Assembly (NCBI RefSeq): GCF_003589595.1
Contig: NW_020655740.1
Span: forward strand, 623,286-687,285
DNA: 64,000 bases
Direction of reading: 5' to 3'
Source: Hyposmocoma kahamanoa
Taxonomy: Eukaryota; Arthropoda; Insecta; Lepidoptera; Cosmopterigidae
Program-made: the position numbers and the translations under genes
Shown here: in pieces, positions 46,549 to 57,334 of the stretch
Numbering within the stretch: position 1 is the first letter of the stretch
How the letters are laid out: every line of letters starts with the position of its first letter
The notes under the pieces: model-generated
Told to the model about the DNA's origin: nothing
Databases searched by the model: none
What the model saw: only the letters and a program-made list of their open reading frames with translations

Positions 46549-48790
46549 TTGATCAATTTTATGCATTTTTATGGACAACTAACGCTTGACAGTTTCCTGT
46601 ACCTTCTATGGTTTCGGATTTCCCCATACTGTCCCATTAAAATAAAAAACACTCTGTATAACTCTTTAGTGAAATCCCATATTGACCACGTTGTAGAAGT
46701 TTTGGGCACTGCCGTTAAAACAAATCTGAATGTGGTACAAATAGCGCAAAACAAACTAATTAAGTGATTATTTAATTATGACTATCTACACACCTACAGC
46801 AATTATTTATATATAAAATAAAAATACGAAAATAACGTCTGTAATTAAAACCTATTTATTTATTTATTTATTAGATTTGCCAACAGAAATACACTATTGT
46901 ACATGAACAAACAATAACATTACATAAAATACTCGAGTGTAAACCCAATAATAGGCAAATACAGCATGCACATATCAGAAGCTCGTGTCAAAAGCATTTT
47001 TTGTATGTTACACTACAAACAAATAGATGGATAAAACAAAACCAATAAGTAAACATGCTAAATTGAACTGTAAAGTTATGGTACCTTTAGTCTGACCATT
47101 TATACAATAAAGTTTTGTATTTATTTAATGACAACGAAAACAAATCTAAGTCAGTTAATCTATGTTTACATGTTTTATGAGAATTATTGTACTCTCGGCA
47201 AACTCGGTTCAAAATAGCATTGTAGCCAACGTTAGTTCTGAACTTTTTGATTTTAAAAAGACGATAGTTACTTGGTCTGGCGATGCGACGTGGAATAGAA
47301 AACTGGAGTTGTGATAAAAGTTCTGGGCAATCAATTTGCCCCGAAATCAAACGATGTACAAAAACTTGATCCGCAATCCAACGGCGACGTTGAAGGGTGC
47401 ACATTTGAAATGAACTTAGTCTGTCCTCATATCCCTTCAATAAGTGCAGCCTTCGTTGGTGGACGGTGAGGAAAAAGAGAAATCGCTTTTGAACGCTTTC
47501 TATGCGATTTATGTGATTTTGGTACATTGGGTTCCAAATGGGAGATGCATATTCTAAATGAGTACGAACTAGGGCATAATAAACTATTTTCAACGTCGTC
47601 ACACTTTTAAAGAACCTACAATTCCTCCATACGAATCCCAACATACGGAGAGATTTATTGATGATGCTGTCGAAATGATATTTGAATGAAAGCGCGCTGT
47701 CAAATATGACTCCTAAGTCTCTGATATGGTTGACCTCATCTAGAATATTTACATCGATGGAGTATGATGTAGGAAATGGAACTTTCTTTTTAGTAAATTT
47801 AATATGCCTACATTTTTATATGTTTAAAGGTAATTTGTTATCTTTCGTCCACATTGAAATTTTATCAAGATCCTCCTGTAGCAATATTGAGTCAGTAATA
47901 TTATCAATGGTTCTGTATATTTTTAAGTCATCAGCAAAAAAAATAAATTTGGAATGTTTGATGACGCTAGCGAGGTAATTTATAAAAACAAGAAAAAGAA
48001 GAGGACCTAAGTGGGAACCTTGGGGAACCCCTGAAGAAGCTAGAAAGGGGTCTGATTCGCAACCACCAACAACAACTTTTAGGAATCTGTTGTTCAGATA
48101 AGATGCAAACCACTTGAGAATTTTCCCATGTATACCAAAGAAACCCAATTTCTTGAGAAGTATTGCATGGTCCACTCGGTCAAAAGCCTTGCTAACGTCA
48201 GTGTATATAGCATCGACTTATCGACCTTCATCAACACCTTGACAGAGATCAGAGACATAACATGCCAAGTTGGAGGTAGTGGACATGTTAGAACGAAAAC
48301 CATGTTGCTTCGGAGTCAATACTGATTTAAGGTGATAATTTAAAGTGGGTACAACAATTGACTCAAGTAATTTACCAAATGTCGACAGCAATGAAATTGG
48401 ACGATAATTTTGAATGTCATTGCGATTACCAGATTTTAGTATAGGAATTACATGCGCGGTTTTCCATCGAGTAGGAAAAACACCGCGATCCAAAGACAAA
48501 TTAAAGATTTTATAGATAGAAATTATACCTACGTAGGTATATAAAAATTGCCTCTTGATTCGGAAAATATTAGCAAAAACCTACATATACAAAGAAACTT
48601 TTACTAAAAAACGTCAAATACGAAATAAAACTCTTCGAAGTGCAAATGATTTAAAACTCCGCGTACCGAGAACATCTTTATGTACGAAGGTGGTCAATTA
48701 TATAATAAATTACCAAAAGACTTAAAACAAGCTAAATCAATGTTCACCTTTAAAAAACTTCAACATCGGTATAAGTTTAATCCATGATGT
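46549..48790 (+). pseudogene. Older LINE reverse transcriptase C-terminus, split by a later LINE
   Basis: Left part (46625-46818): SPYCPIKIKNTLYNSLVKSH, then TNLNVVQIAQNKLIK. Right part (48547-48780): LLIRKILAKTYIYKETFTKK and SANDLKLRVPRTSL, then in another frame YEGGQLYNKLPKDLKQAKSM. These are consecutive segments of a non-LTR reverse transcriptase C-terminal region, on the strand opposite to the 1.7-kb LINE between them. Removing 46819-48546 restores their order. Degenerate, with frameshifts. Confidence 0.82.
46819..48537 (-). mobile_element. 5'-truncated jockey/CR1-like LINE with nearly open reverse transcriptase
   Basis: Reading the minus strand from about 48530 to 47087, one frame runs through reverse transcriptase blocks with only two stops (TAA at 48220-48218 and 47818-47816). 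Seen are IPILKSGNRNDIQNYRPISL, DVSKAFDRVDHAILL, GVPQGSHLGPLLFLVFIN, FADDLKIYRTI (near 47935) and the C-terminal HLEYASPIWNPMYQNHINRI block. Translation ends at 47087, a short 3' UTR follows, and the tail is a TTTA-type repeat (about 46850-46870). Flanking TATATAAAA at 46810-46818 and 48538-48546 is a target duplication, so this is a 1.72-kb 5'-truncated insertion. Few lesions mean it is fairly recent. It sits inside an older plus-strand LINE. Confidence 0.9.
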
Positions 48791-48825
48791 TCATTCATCA
48801 AGCAATAGTAAATAAAAGCCTATAA

Positions 48826-49272
48826 TAAAAAACCGACCTCAAAAGTCATTCTCCCTTAGGCGGAATATTTTCTTCAAACTTAAATAAAAACAAAACAAAG
48901 ACAAATGAAAAACCATCTTACCAACAAGAATCATTAGAATCGGTTTACTTACAGAAAACGGCTGCCTCGACACTATAGTGCCTCAGGGATGTTCACGGAG
49001 GTTAAAATTTCAGGCAGTCGTTCGCAATAGAGTGAGAAGCAGCACTAACAGTCTTCTTAAAGTGGTAGCAGAGAGGATGGACAGCCCAATCCTTAAGTAT
49101 TGGATGTCCATTCTTATTCATAAAAATGAACATGAACACTGCTTTCTACTAACATGGTTGTAAGTACCTACTAACACCATATGGACTTGTAACTGTCTCA
49201 AATAAATTGTTTCATTTCATTTAAAAAAAATACAGTCGAATTCAGAACTTCCTCCTTTTTTGAAGTCGGTTG
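48826..49272 (-). mobile_element. AACCGACTTCAAAA element, copy 4, with internal insert
   Basis: Ends present at 48831 (AACCGACCTCAAAAG) and 49262 (GAAGTCGGTTG). The middle (about 48960-49225) is foreign and ends in ATTGTTTCATTTCATTTAAA, like a retroposed tail. Confidence 0.78.
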
Positions 49273-49744
49273 ACAACTGAAAACTATTTAACCAAACTGT
49301 AAACCAATAAATCTAAAAAGAAATATTCGTCAAAAATATAACCTATATACGAGTACATAATTTATACTATATACAATATTTAAAAAAGTAAATAAAATAT
49401 TAAATAACACGAAATTAATATAACAAAATGCTTGAATAGCACCGATATTTCTAAACAATCATCAACGTCGCTTCCAGATCCACTCACTCCTATATCTGTT
49501 AATCTGCCCTACTTAGGATTTCTAAAATTAAAGTGTAGTCCACAAAAATTGTAGACTTTGTGAATTTAATTTCATGTGTTTTAGTAGTAATTTATGTGTT
49601 CGTAATTTAGCAATTAATTACCTACATTACAAATAATAATAATAATGAGAGTATGTGATGGGTACGCTATAAACCCCGAATTTGGACAAATATGGACGTG
49701 AAATTTCTCATATAAGTGAATTGATGTTATAATTCTTACGAGAA

Positions 49745-50375
49745 ATAAATCTTTTTATTTATTTCATTTATTTATAGCAAACAATGTTAGCACAGGTAAT
49801 TAATAAGTACAAACAAACTCCGTTGGGGTGTAGCAAATTAATAGTACTCTCGAATAATTAACAAAAACAGAATATAAACTAAAGATTCTTAAAATGTACA
49901 CAACACAATGCACATTACGTTATGAAAGAGTCGAAGCGTTCATCACTTCTTTCACATCATCTATAGGAGAATCAATGAAGTCTCTCACACTATAGTAGCA
50001 CCCATTTATCAGAAGATATTTTAGTTTGGTTTTGAACGTGTTGTCATTTTCTTCTGTCTTAAGGGAATCTGGTATTTTATTATAAATTAATATAACATCT
50101 ATAGAGCAGGCTTTCTCTAAACATTTCAGTAGTACTAGTTTTGTATTGCGACGTACGCTTGCTACAAATTCAAAGAGATTTAAATGTTTTCTGACAAACG
50201 TGACAGTTTCTAAAGTGTAAATAGACGGAAGTTTCCTGGGCGTATGTTTATAATGCGCAGGCGCTTCTTTTGTCAATGCTATGGCATGGCCCCACATCAT
50301 AACGCCATAGCGAAGCCACGCATAAGCGTAAGCATAGTATACAGACAGAGTATTGGAATTTATTTCATTAGCCTT
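49745..50375 (-). mobile_element. 5'-truncated LINE tail (reverse transcriptase C-terminus)
   Basis: The minus-strand frame 50300-49920 (126 residues) reads MMWGHAIALT, RKLPSIYTLETVTFVRKHLN and KIPDSLKTEENDNTFKTKLK to a terminal YYSVRDFIDS, the usual C-terminal end of jockey-type LINE ORF2. Upstream, to about 50375, the frame continues with SNxYAYAWLRYG-like residues. The 3' tail is a TTTA-rich repeat near 49755. Truncated before the catalytic domain. Confidence 0.8.
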
Positions 50376-50805
50376 AGGTCATTCGAATACGACAATTAGT
50401 GGATTACTATTTTGTCAGCCGAACGCCAGGATTAGCAATTACAAATGAAGAAATAATTCGCGATTGCGCATGACTATTTGTTTTAATAATAATAAAATAT
50501 AATAATTACATCACTTTGCTATTGAGAATACGAAATATCGTTCATAGCGATCCGAGACCTCTGCAATGACCACGAATCAAGGCTCACCAGTGGCCATGAC
50601 TAGCTTGAACTTGTTCAAATTTAAATTGAGAGTTTATAAAATGCTTCCTGGGTTATAAGAATGCTATGATGGAAGATATCTACGTAATGTGTTCTTTACT
50701 GGATATAAACCTGCATTATAATTTATAATGAGGTAACGTTTATTTGTGGGCTGATAATATATTGAAAAAATAATAGAAATGGTCAAAACGTTGCAGCAAA
50801 ATTTT

Positions 50806-51289
50806 TTAATGAAGTTTGAATTAACAACGAATATAATACTGGTGGAATTAAGGCGATTGTTAAATACAACTCTTACAAAAAATATACGATGCACCTAAGG
50901 ATATTGTCTAAAGAATATATTAATTTGTTACACGATAGGATGTGCTTTATCCGATTATATAAAATCTTGAAGAAGGGCTAAAATAAAAAGTCTAAAATGA
51001 ATTATTTGAGAAGAAAATATCTAACTTTGCACATAAGATTTATATGAAGATATTTAAGTACTACATAGAACCAGCTAATTTTTTTGTTTTCAACTGAAGT
51101 CCTATAGTTATAAAATTCACATTTATCCAGTCAGTCGACATGGGGCGTTTGTCAACGTCGGATTTGTGTCAAATTTTTTCCGCCTCTTTTTATTTTATTC
51201 ATATTACCTATATGTTTTTATTCTATTATATATAAATAGCTCGCCTTAATGAAGTTTGAGTTAACAATGGCTATAAGTCTAGTGGAATA
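50806..51289 (+). repeat. Dispersed non-coding repeat, copy 2, bounded by ~43-bp direct repeats
   Basis: Homologue of 14735-15150 (TACACGATAGGATGTGCTTT, TGTTTTCAACTGAAGTCCTA, TTTGTCAACGTCGGATTTGT). It is bounded by similar sequences TAATGAAGTTTGAATTAACA (50806) and TAATGAAGTTTGAGTTAACA (51247). Confidence 0.72.
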
Positions 51290-52382
51290 AACTATTTTCT
51301 TAAGTTAGTTTGCTTGTACAACGCGACCTTGCTAAGACCAACGGAGAGACGTACCGAATCGTTAAATAATTTCAACTCAATGCTGTTTATTACAGCATTG
51401 TTAAGTAATGAATTTAATCGCGTTGCGGTTGACTCCACCAGAAATTTTCCAAATAAGCTAAAACCCACTTGGTCAGTGTCCGTTTTTTAGCGTCAAAATT
51501 GCTTGTAAGTATTTTTTTACGATGGCAAGTGACGCAACGAACAAATGTACACGCCTGTCCGTAGCAGTTGCTTATCAAGCTTTAAATTACGAATATCCGA
51601 GGGGCACTGCCACTGCGAATTTTAGAAATGACATTGGTTTAAAAATTGCCTATTTTTCTAAAGAAAAATATCATACTAATAATAAAGTGGCCATGAAAAT
51701 ATGCACGCTACACAAATGAAACTTAACGTACCGTCTAATGCATTAACCACAACTGGCTCGACTGAATTTGATTAAAGGTACGCGTTACAAGAAAATAATT
51801 CGGTTCCAAAATAATTAAGACTCTTCAAACCGCAGAAAAGGACATTTTCTTTTAGAAAGTTTGCATTGTGAACGCATCATCGCATTTTTTTAAATAACCA
51901 GTAGACCAGAATAAACTTTAAATTTTTTCTGCAAGTTAGTTTCTGACATTACCACGGATTTAATATACCTGTAGGTAAATTACCTAAGGCTTTGTCAATA
52001 GTGTTATTAACATAATAAGACTAATTATGTATTAAAAACTACATCACACGTTTGTAAGAGTTATGTACTTGACTACGATAATTCAATATGCGCGGCCTCG
52101 AAGAGAACCCGCAACCATCAGTCGGTTGCCCGTCGTCTCGTCACTCGACCGCGTGGTATAAACAACCTATGAACCTGCTAACATGCTCGGTCACGGAAGC
52201 GTAGTGTGCGTTTTATTGATAACTGGTAAGTCAGTGAAGTTGCTTTATTTTTTTTTAATCAAGTAGAAACCTGTGTTTATAATGTTTTTTATCAAATGCA
52301 CGAAGCCCTGATCCCTCATTGGACCAGGATTGGCGGCTTTGGTCAAAAGCCTTTTGTTGGAAGAGCAGCCCCATGTCCACTG

Positions 52383-52773
52383 CAGGGTTGTTGCTGATGC
52401 ATGGATTTTACATATCAGCGAGTGCTGATTTTTGACTCAAACATCAGCGGAGGCTAATGCAGATGCATTGAAAAATAAAACGCGAAAAATGTACATCCTT
52501 GCTGATTCAGATTTCATGAAATTTTCTTTGGTATTGCAATAAAATATTATTGCTGTGATTTTGTGTTGTGACACTTATTAACAAAATAATCAATCTACAA
52601 GAAAACAATCAATCTGAGTTGCAAGCTTCATTTTCTTCTGGAAGGTTTGTAAATTATTCTATAAGGCTCGAACATCCGCCATGAATATCAGCATCGATGA
52701 ATGCAGATGCTGATGCGGATGCAGATGTTTTAATTTCTGCGGACGCGGATGCTGATATTCGCAACATCGGGTG
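52383..52773. mobile_element. CAGGGTTGTTGC inverted-repeat element, copy 2 (deleted)
   Basis: CAGGGTTGTTGCTGATGCAT on the left and GATATTCGCAACATCGGGTG on the right. AATCAATCTACAAGAAAACA and TTCTGGAAGGTTTGTAAATT match 6132-6265 of copy 1. It has runs of GCAGATGC/GCGGATGC hexamers. Confidence 0.75.
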
Positions 52774-53292
52774 TTAACGCCTGACGTTAAAGTGTTGGCA
52801 AAAGTGTGCATCAAAAATTGTACTATGTAACAATTATCTTTTTTTTGACAACCTTCACTTCTCCACTAATTTTCTTAACTTAAATTTTAAAATTACAAAA
52901 CGCTGTATAAAGTGCCAATCAATCAACAAGCTTAAACAAAGTTCGGGAGGTCCATTTGTGTGCACCTGTTCATGAACACCGGGTACAGATACCTACTAAA
53001 GATAGAGAAAACAATTTTGAGAAGATTTTTTTCTTTCTAAGATCTTCCACCGTGTAAGTGTTTGGACATGAAGGGCTCACCAGCAGGAGTCACATTGTGT
53101 CAGATTAGCATCTCTGAAATCCCATTTATACGTCTTTGCAGCGAACTACCTTTTAACGACCTCATCAAATAACTTTTTTCTTAAACTAAGAAATTGTCTA
53201 TGCTATGCAATGAAACATTTTCTCAAGTTAGTCCTACTAGAACCTCCTCATATAGCGTCTCCAGCGCAACCCCAACGGGTTCCAATATATCC

Positions 53293-53339
53293 AATCACAC
53301 TTTTTGACAACAGACAGTAGGTTGTCAAAAAGTGTGATT
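53293..53339. repeat. Perfect 19-bp-arm hairpin
   Basis: AATCACACTTTTTGACAAC (53293-53311), 9-base loop AGACAGTAG, complement GTTGTCAAAAAGTGTGATT (53321-53339). Confidence 0.95.
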
Positions 53340-54034
53340 TAGCGACTACCTCACCGGATGAATGATGAAATAAAGGCGACCCGGCGGTGGCTGTCTAGAC
53401 AATACCTTCTGTCATCCTCTTGTATGCGGGTCTAGAAGTCCTGCGGTGACAGTCTACCTGTAGGTATATTAATTGAATGTTGGACAAAAATATCTGGCTT
53501 TTTTATGTACACTTACAAGATACAAATTATACAAGCAAAATCATAATTGTGCCATCACAGTGCATTTATTCAAATATTTTGTATGCCCGTTAAAATATAC
53601 ACAATTTCATTAAGAAAGAAGATACTCATAATTTAGAGCCAAACTCATGGTACCACGATTAGTACGATACGTTTTTACAATAAGATTCCGGAGCATATAT
53701 TAAGATTATAATTTCCTAAGTTTAAAACTGACATTAAAAGTATTTTAATTGAAAAGTCATGTTACAAAATTGAAGAGTATGTATTAGATAAAGATATACG
53801 GGAAGAAAACATGAGTCTAGATTCCAAACAATTATTATTCAAAAGCTGAACTCTACGTAGGTATTGGCGATGACGGGATGTAATTCTTCTTTTTTGTAAA
53901 TGTGAAAAAGTGGTATTTGGCTACGCCCGTTGTAAGTTCAAATGTGCAAGCGTCTTCATCGACGGTTCCCACTCCCGCTACTAAGTTTTGCATCGTGTCC
54001 CAAGATGTTAGTGATACAGTCCTGTGAGGTTGTC

Positions 54035-54412
54035 AAGGCGCCTTTCCATTATGTCGTAACGTTTTATTTCCCGTTGTCTGACGTGACTGTGTCGTGGACG
54101 TCTTTTCATCGTTGAAAAACTGTCGTGTCTAACTATTCTGACTGGATCGTGACGACAATGTGTGAGGGGAGAGTAGGGAGCAGAACTCGTGCAGACAACG
54201 ATAAATAAAACGTGACGTCAGGAGTAGTTGCGATTATCTGTCGTCACGTTTTTATCATGATGTTGTATTTATTGTCGAACGGCTATCGTTCTAGCCCTTC
54301 CATTGTCTTCGTAACGTCAAAAAAGTCGTGAACGATAGTTAATCGTGTTGTACTATAATATATACAAAACACGACTCTTGAAACTGCACGAGTATCTGTC
54401 GTTATGAGTCCG
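54035..54412 (-). mobile_element. CGACAGTCGT-rich element, copy 2, inverted
   Basis: Left end AAGGCGCCTTTCCATTATGT. The right half (GCCCTTCCATTGTCTTCG, AGTCGTGAACGATAGTTAAT, ATCTGTCGTTATGA) is the reverse complement of 39700-39850. Confidence 0.75.
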
Positions 54413-54819
54413 CCGGTAGTAATTTCTTTTGAAATTTTCGATAATAAATAAATTACGAACATGGCTCTTTTGGCATCATCTGTATGAAGGTATTTTTTTT
54501 GTCGATGGGCGAGGGTATGTATTAAGAAATCAAAGTTTTGTTTATGAAATTGTTGCTGTAAAATTGTGTTCGATGGCAGCACGTAAGCGGACTGTTAATT
54601 ATAATAATGTGAATTTTGACACTGCTTTTGAGCAAATTAATATTACCTGTTGTCTTATCTCAATACGATAAAGTCTTATGAAAGACATACGTGTAAATTA
54701 TCCAACAATGCAATAGAAAATCTCTTCAATTGCCCAATGAAAGCAATTAACCGCTATGGCTGCCAAAGCATTTTTCATTTAATTAATTAAAACGCACTGT
54801 GTATCTTTGTTTCATTATT

Positions 54820-55093
54820 TTCAACCGACTTCAAAAAAAGTAGGAGCTTCTCAATTAGACGTATTCTTTTTGTATGTTACGCGATAATTCCGAACTGATT
54901 TGATGATTCTTTTTTGTTGGAAAGAGAGTACCCCAAAAGTGGTCCCGTTTAAATGTGAAGAAAATATTCCAACTCTAAGGGTGGCAAACTAGGGGATGAA
55001 ACTGGTTTCGCGCACTTTCCGGTAACCGATTTCTATAAAACTTTACAAATACATGTAATGCCACGAATTTTAGAGATCGGTTTTTTATTCTAC
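54820..55093 (+). mobile_element. AACCGACTTCAAAA element, copy 5 (short)
   Basis: CAACCGACTTCAAAAAAAGT to TAGAGATCGGTTTTTTATTC, with TTACGCGATAATTCCGAACT inside. Internally deleted. Confidence 0.8.
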
Positions 55094-55194
55094 ACAATGG
55101 TTGTGGCCCTGACCTTGAATCGGACAGAACCATAAACATGAACGTACGATATATCTGCTAATATTTTTTTTTGTTGTGCTTCCTAAATTATTGA

Positions 55195-55330
55195 CGACCT
55201 CCATAGCTCAGTGATTAGCACAATGAGCGCCTGATGAGGAGGCCCCGAGTTCTGTTACTGGTAGGACCAATGTATGTAGCTAATTTTCTAAATTAGTTCT
55301 GGTGTGGGGTTTTCTAGGAAGAGCCCCAGA
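55195..55330 (+). mobile_element. Second tRNA-like SINE type (degenerate)
   Basis: CCATAGCTCAGTGATTAGCA resembles an A box and CGAGTTCTGTTACTGG a decayed B box, followed by AATTAGTTCTGGTGTGGGG and a GAAGAGCCCCAGA body. tRNA-derived but not a functional tRNA. Confidence 0.55.
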
Positions 55331-55492
55331 AATTACATACGTTACTCTGCACTCATGGTACATAGTAGTTATATGGTAGTTATATGGTTGGTAGTTATAC
55401 CTAGTAGTGTTATAAATAATTTCGAAGGCATCATCAGAACCTCTGAACGGGTGCGATTCGTAATATATAACAACAAATCACATATTTTTAGT

Positions 55493-55688
55493 CGATATAA
55501 CGCTCAACAGATATAATTAGTTTATGGTATACAGACATTTGACATATTATTCCATGATATAAAGGTCACTGGGTATAATAGACGTTTGATATAACAACTT
55601 TCAATCTAATATACCGCTGGCATAATGTTCTTTTTATATAAACACTTCAGATATAACATTCACTGAGTATAATGTTGACTGTGCATAC
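55493..55688 (+). repeat. Left arm: degenerate ~16-bp-period array (TGATATAACGTTCAC type)
   Basis: About 13 TATAA-like anchors from 55496 to 55684, with most spacings 16 bp and a mean near 15.7. Consensus roughly TGATATAACGTTCAC, with strongly varying bases. Followed directly by MITE copy 2. Confidence 0.8.
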
Positions 55689-55918
55689 CATTGACTTACA
55701 AATAAATGGACGACGGGTCTAATACAAAAACCACGAAAAAAATGTCCCAAGTCAACCTATTCGAAATTTAAATTGTAATGTCATCGCAGTATCGCGCTGT
55801 CAGTCGAACAAATGAAGACTAAAGCGGAGTTTGTAGCGCTCTGTATACGATTTTAGCGCCTTACAAGTGCGGACACTTTTTAGCGCGGACCCGACGTCCA
55901 TATAATTGTAAGTCAATG
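55689..55918 (+). mobile_element. hAT-like MITE, copy 2 (230 bp)
   Basis: Full-length short-subclass copy. CATTGACTTACAA at the left and TTGTAAGTCAATG at the right, with the inverted repeat extending into ATGGACG and CGGGTC. Flanked by a perfect 8-bp duplication GTGCATAC (55681-55688 and 55919-55926). It interrupts the left 16-bp-period array. Confidence 0.92.
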
Positions 55919-55926
55919 GTGCATAC

Positions 55927-56054
55927 ACTAATTTTTTTCACACGTATGTGAAAAAAATATATTAATATAATTCCAGTGGTGTTTAGGTGCAACGGTGAAT
56001 GAACTGAATTTGTTTATATTACGTAGCTGGTAAAACCTCCTCCTCTTGGGTTTA

Positions 56055-56089
<35 letters not shown>

Positions 56090-56317
56090 TTGGTATATGA
56101 CAAAGCTGCCAGAATTGAGTTTGTTTGCATTTGCTAATTGGTTCGACCTCCTGTGGGTTTAGGTTAGGTTAGTAAATATGCAATTAAATATTCTGCTTAA
56201 AATTTTAATAAATATATTTTATAACACAAAAAGCTGTACAAAAACAATTATATTTTGCGATTGTACATTTAATGGAATAAAAAAATTCTTATCAACTATT
56301 CGTAAAACGAAATACTG
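55927..56317. repeat. Centre between the inverted 16-bp arrays: palindrome, duplicated block, poly-A
   Basis: Contains an 11-bp-arm palindrome (55932-55942 with 55947-55957, TTTTTTTCACA / TGTGAAAAAAA) and two imperfect copies of a block ending in GGGTTTAGGTTA (about 56005-56058 and 56112-56176), separated by a run of 29 A (56059-56087). The rest is AT-rich and unassigned. Confidence 0.7.
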
Positions 56318-56520
56318 TGTTATATCATTTAATACATTATACTGGTAGTACTTATACCATTTCTTTATTATGTCACTTAATCACTATATCTAATGTTTGT
56401 TATACTGAAGGTTCATTATACCATTGAAATTATGCCTTTTGTTGTTATACCTTTTGTTGATTATAAACAGTGAGTGATTATATCCTTGGAAATTATATCA
56501 AATGTGAAAATACATTATTT
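56318..56520 (-). repeat. Right arm: same ~16-bp-period array in inverted orientation
   Basis: TTATA-like anchors at 56320, 56337, 56352, 56368, 56384, 56400, 56416, 56430, 56445, 56461, 56478 and 56493 (mean spacing 15.7). Units are the reverse complement type (TTATACCATTGAAAT) of the left arm, so the pair forms a foldback-like arrangement around 55927-56317. Confidence 0.8.
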
Positions 56521-57334
56521 GATGATCTTCCATTACACACCCCATCTGAACACATTCTTACCGCGATTACAGCAAACAACCTGTTGTGCTAACGTCATTT
56601 TAATACGTTGATGGGTAGTAATATTACTAAAGTACTTAAATTGCTACACTGTTGAACATTGGGAAGTACGAGTACCTAACCAATTCCATAGCACCTCCTT
56701 TCGCGAAACGCCTACTGGTACTCAGTATGTTATTGAACATAAGCATTCTGAAACAATTTGCCAATCCAGAGCTCTAATCACGACGTATTCCCATCTGATC
56801 CCCAAAACTGATGCACCGCCAATTTTAAATTGCAACTGATTTGTAAGGTAAGTACAGTCAAGAGAAAAAGAAGTTTTGATATCAAAGTTAATACAGTTAT
56901 ATAAGTTAGTATTGTTGTTCATTTCTAATAAACTAAATGAAATAAACTTGTGAGACCCAGGGTATCAGGTGGGTATAAAATATTAATATTTATTCTTGAT
57001 CCCCTGCGTTGGGGATCCGACGGGAATAGAAAATAATTTACGGATCCCCCAAGGGATCGGTTTTAGGGGATCAGATGGGAATAAGTCTTAATCGCGGAGA
57101 CACGTCGACACGATCATTATTTTAGCCTAAAGACGTCCGCTGCCGGACATCGGATTCCCGCAACTTTCACTAGGTCATCGGTCCGCCTTGTGAATAGTAC
57201 TGTAGAAGAGATATGGCCGATGGGGTAGAAGAGTTGTCGGGTGGCGACGCGGTACCGGAAGACGCAGATGGTTGGATCTTGTACAAAATTGTACAATTTA
57301 GTAATACGCCATTCGCGTTTACTATGCGTTTCAG

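Larger units (their letters stand above)
51290..54034. other. Spacer without recognised gene
   Basis: Holds the CAGGGTTGTTGC element (52383-52773) and the 19-bp-arm hairpin (53293-53339). The 65-codon frame at 51522 is not convincing. Confidence 0.5.

Noticed and set aside
47682..47978. 98-codon plus-strand frame
   Set aside because: Antisense of the minus-strand LINE reverse transcriptase.
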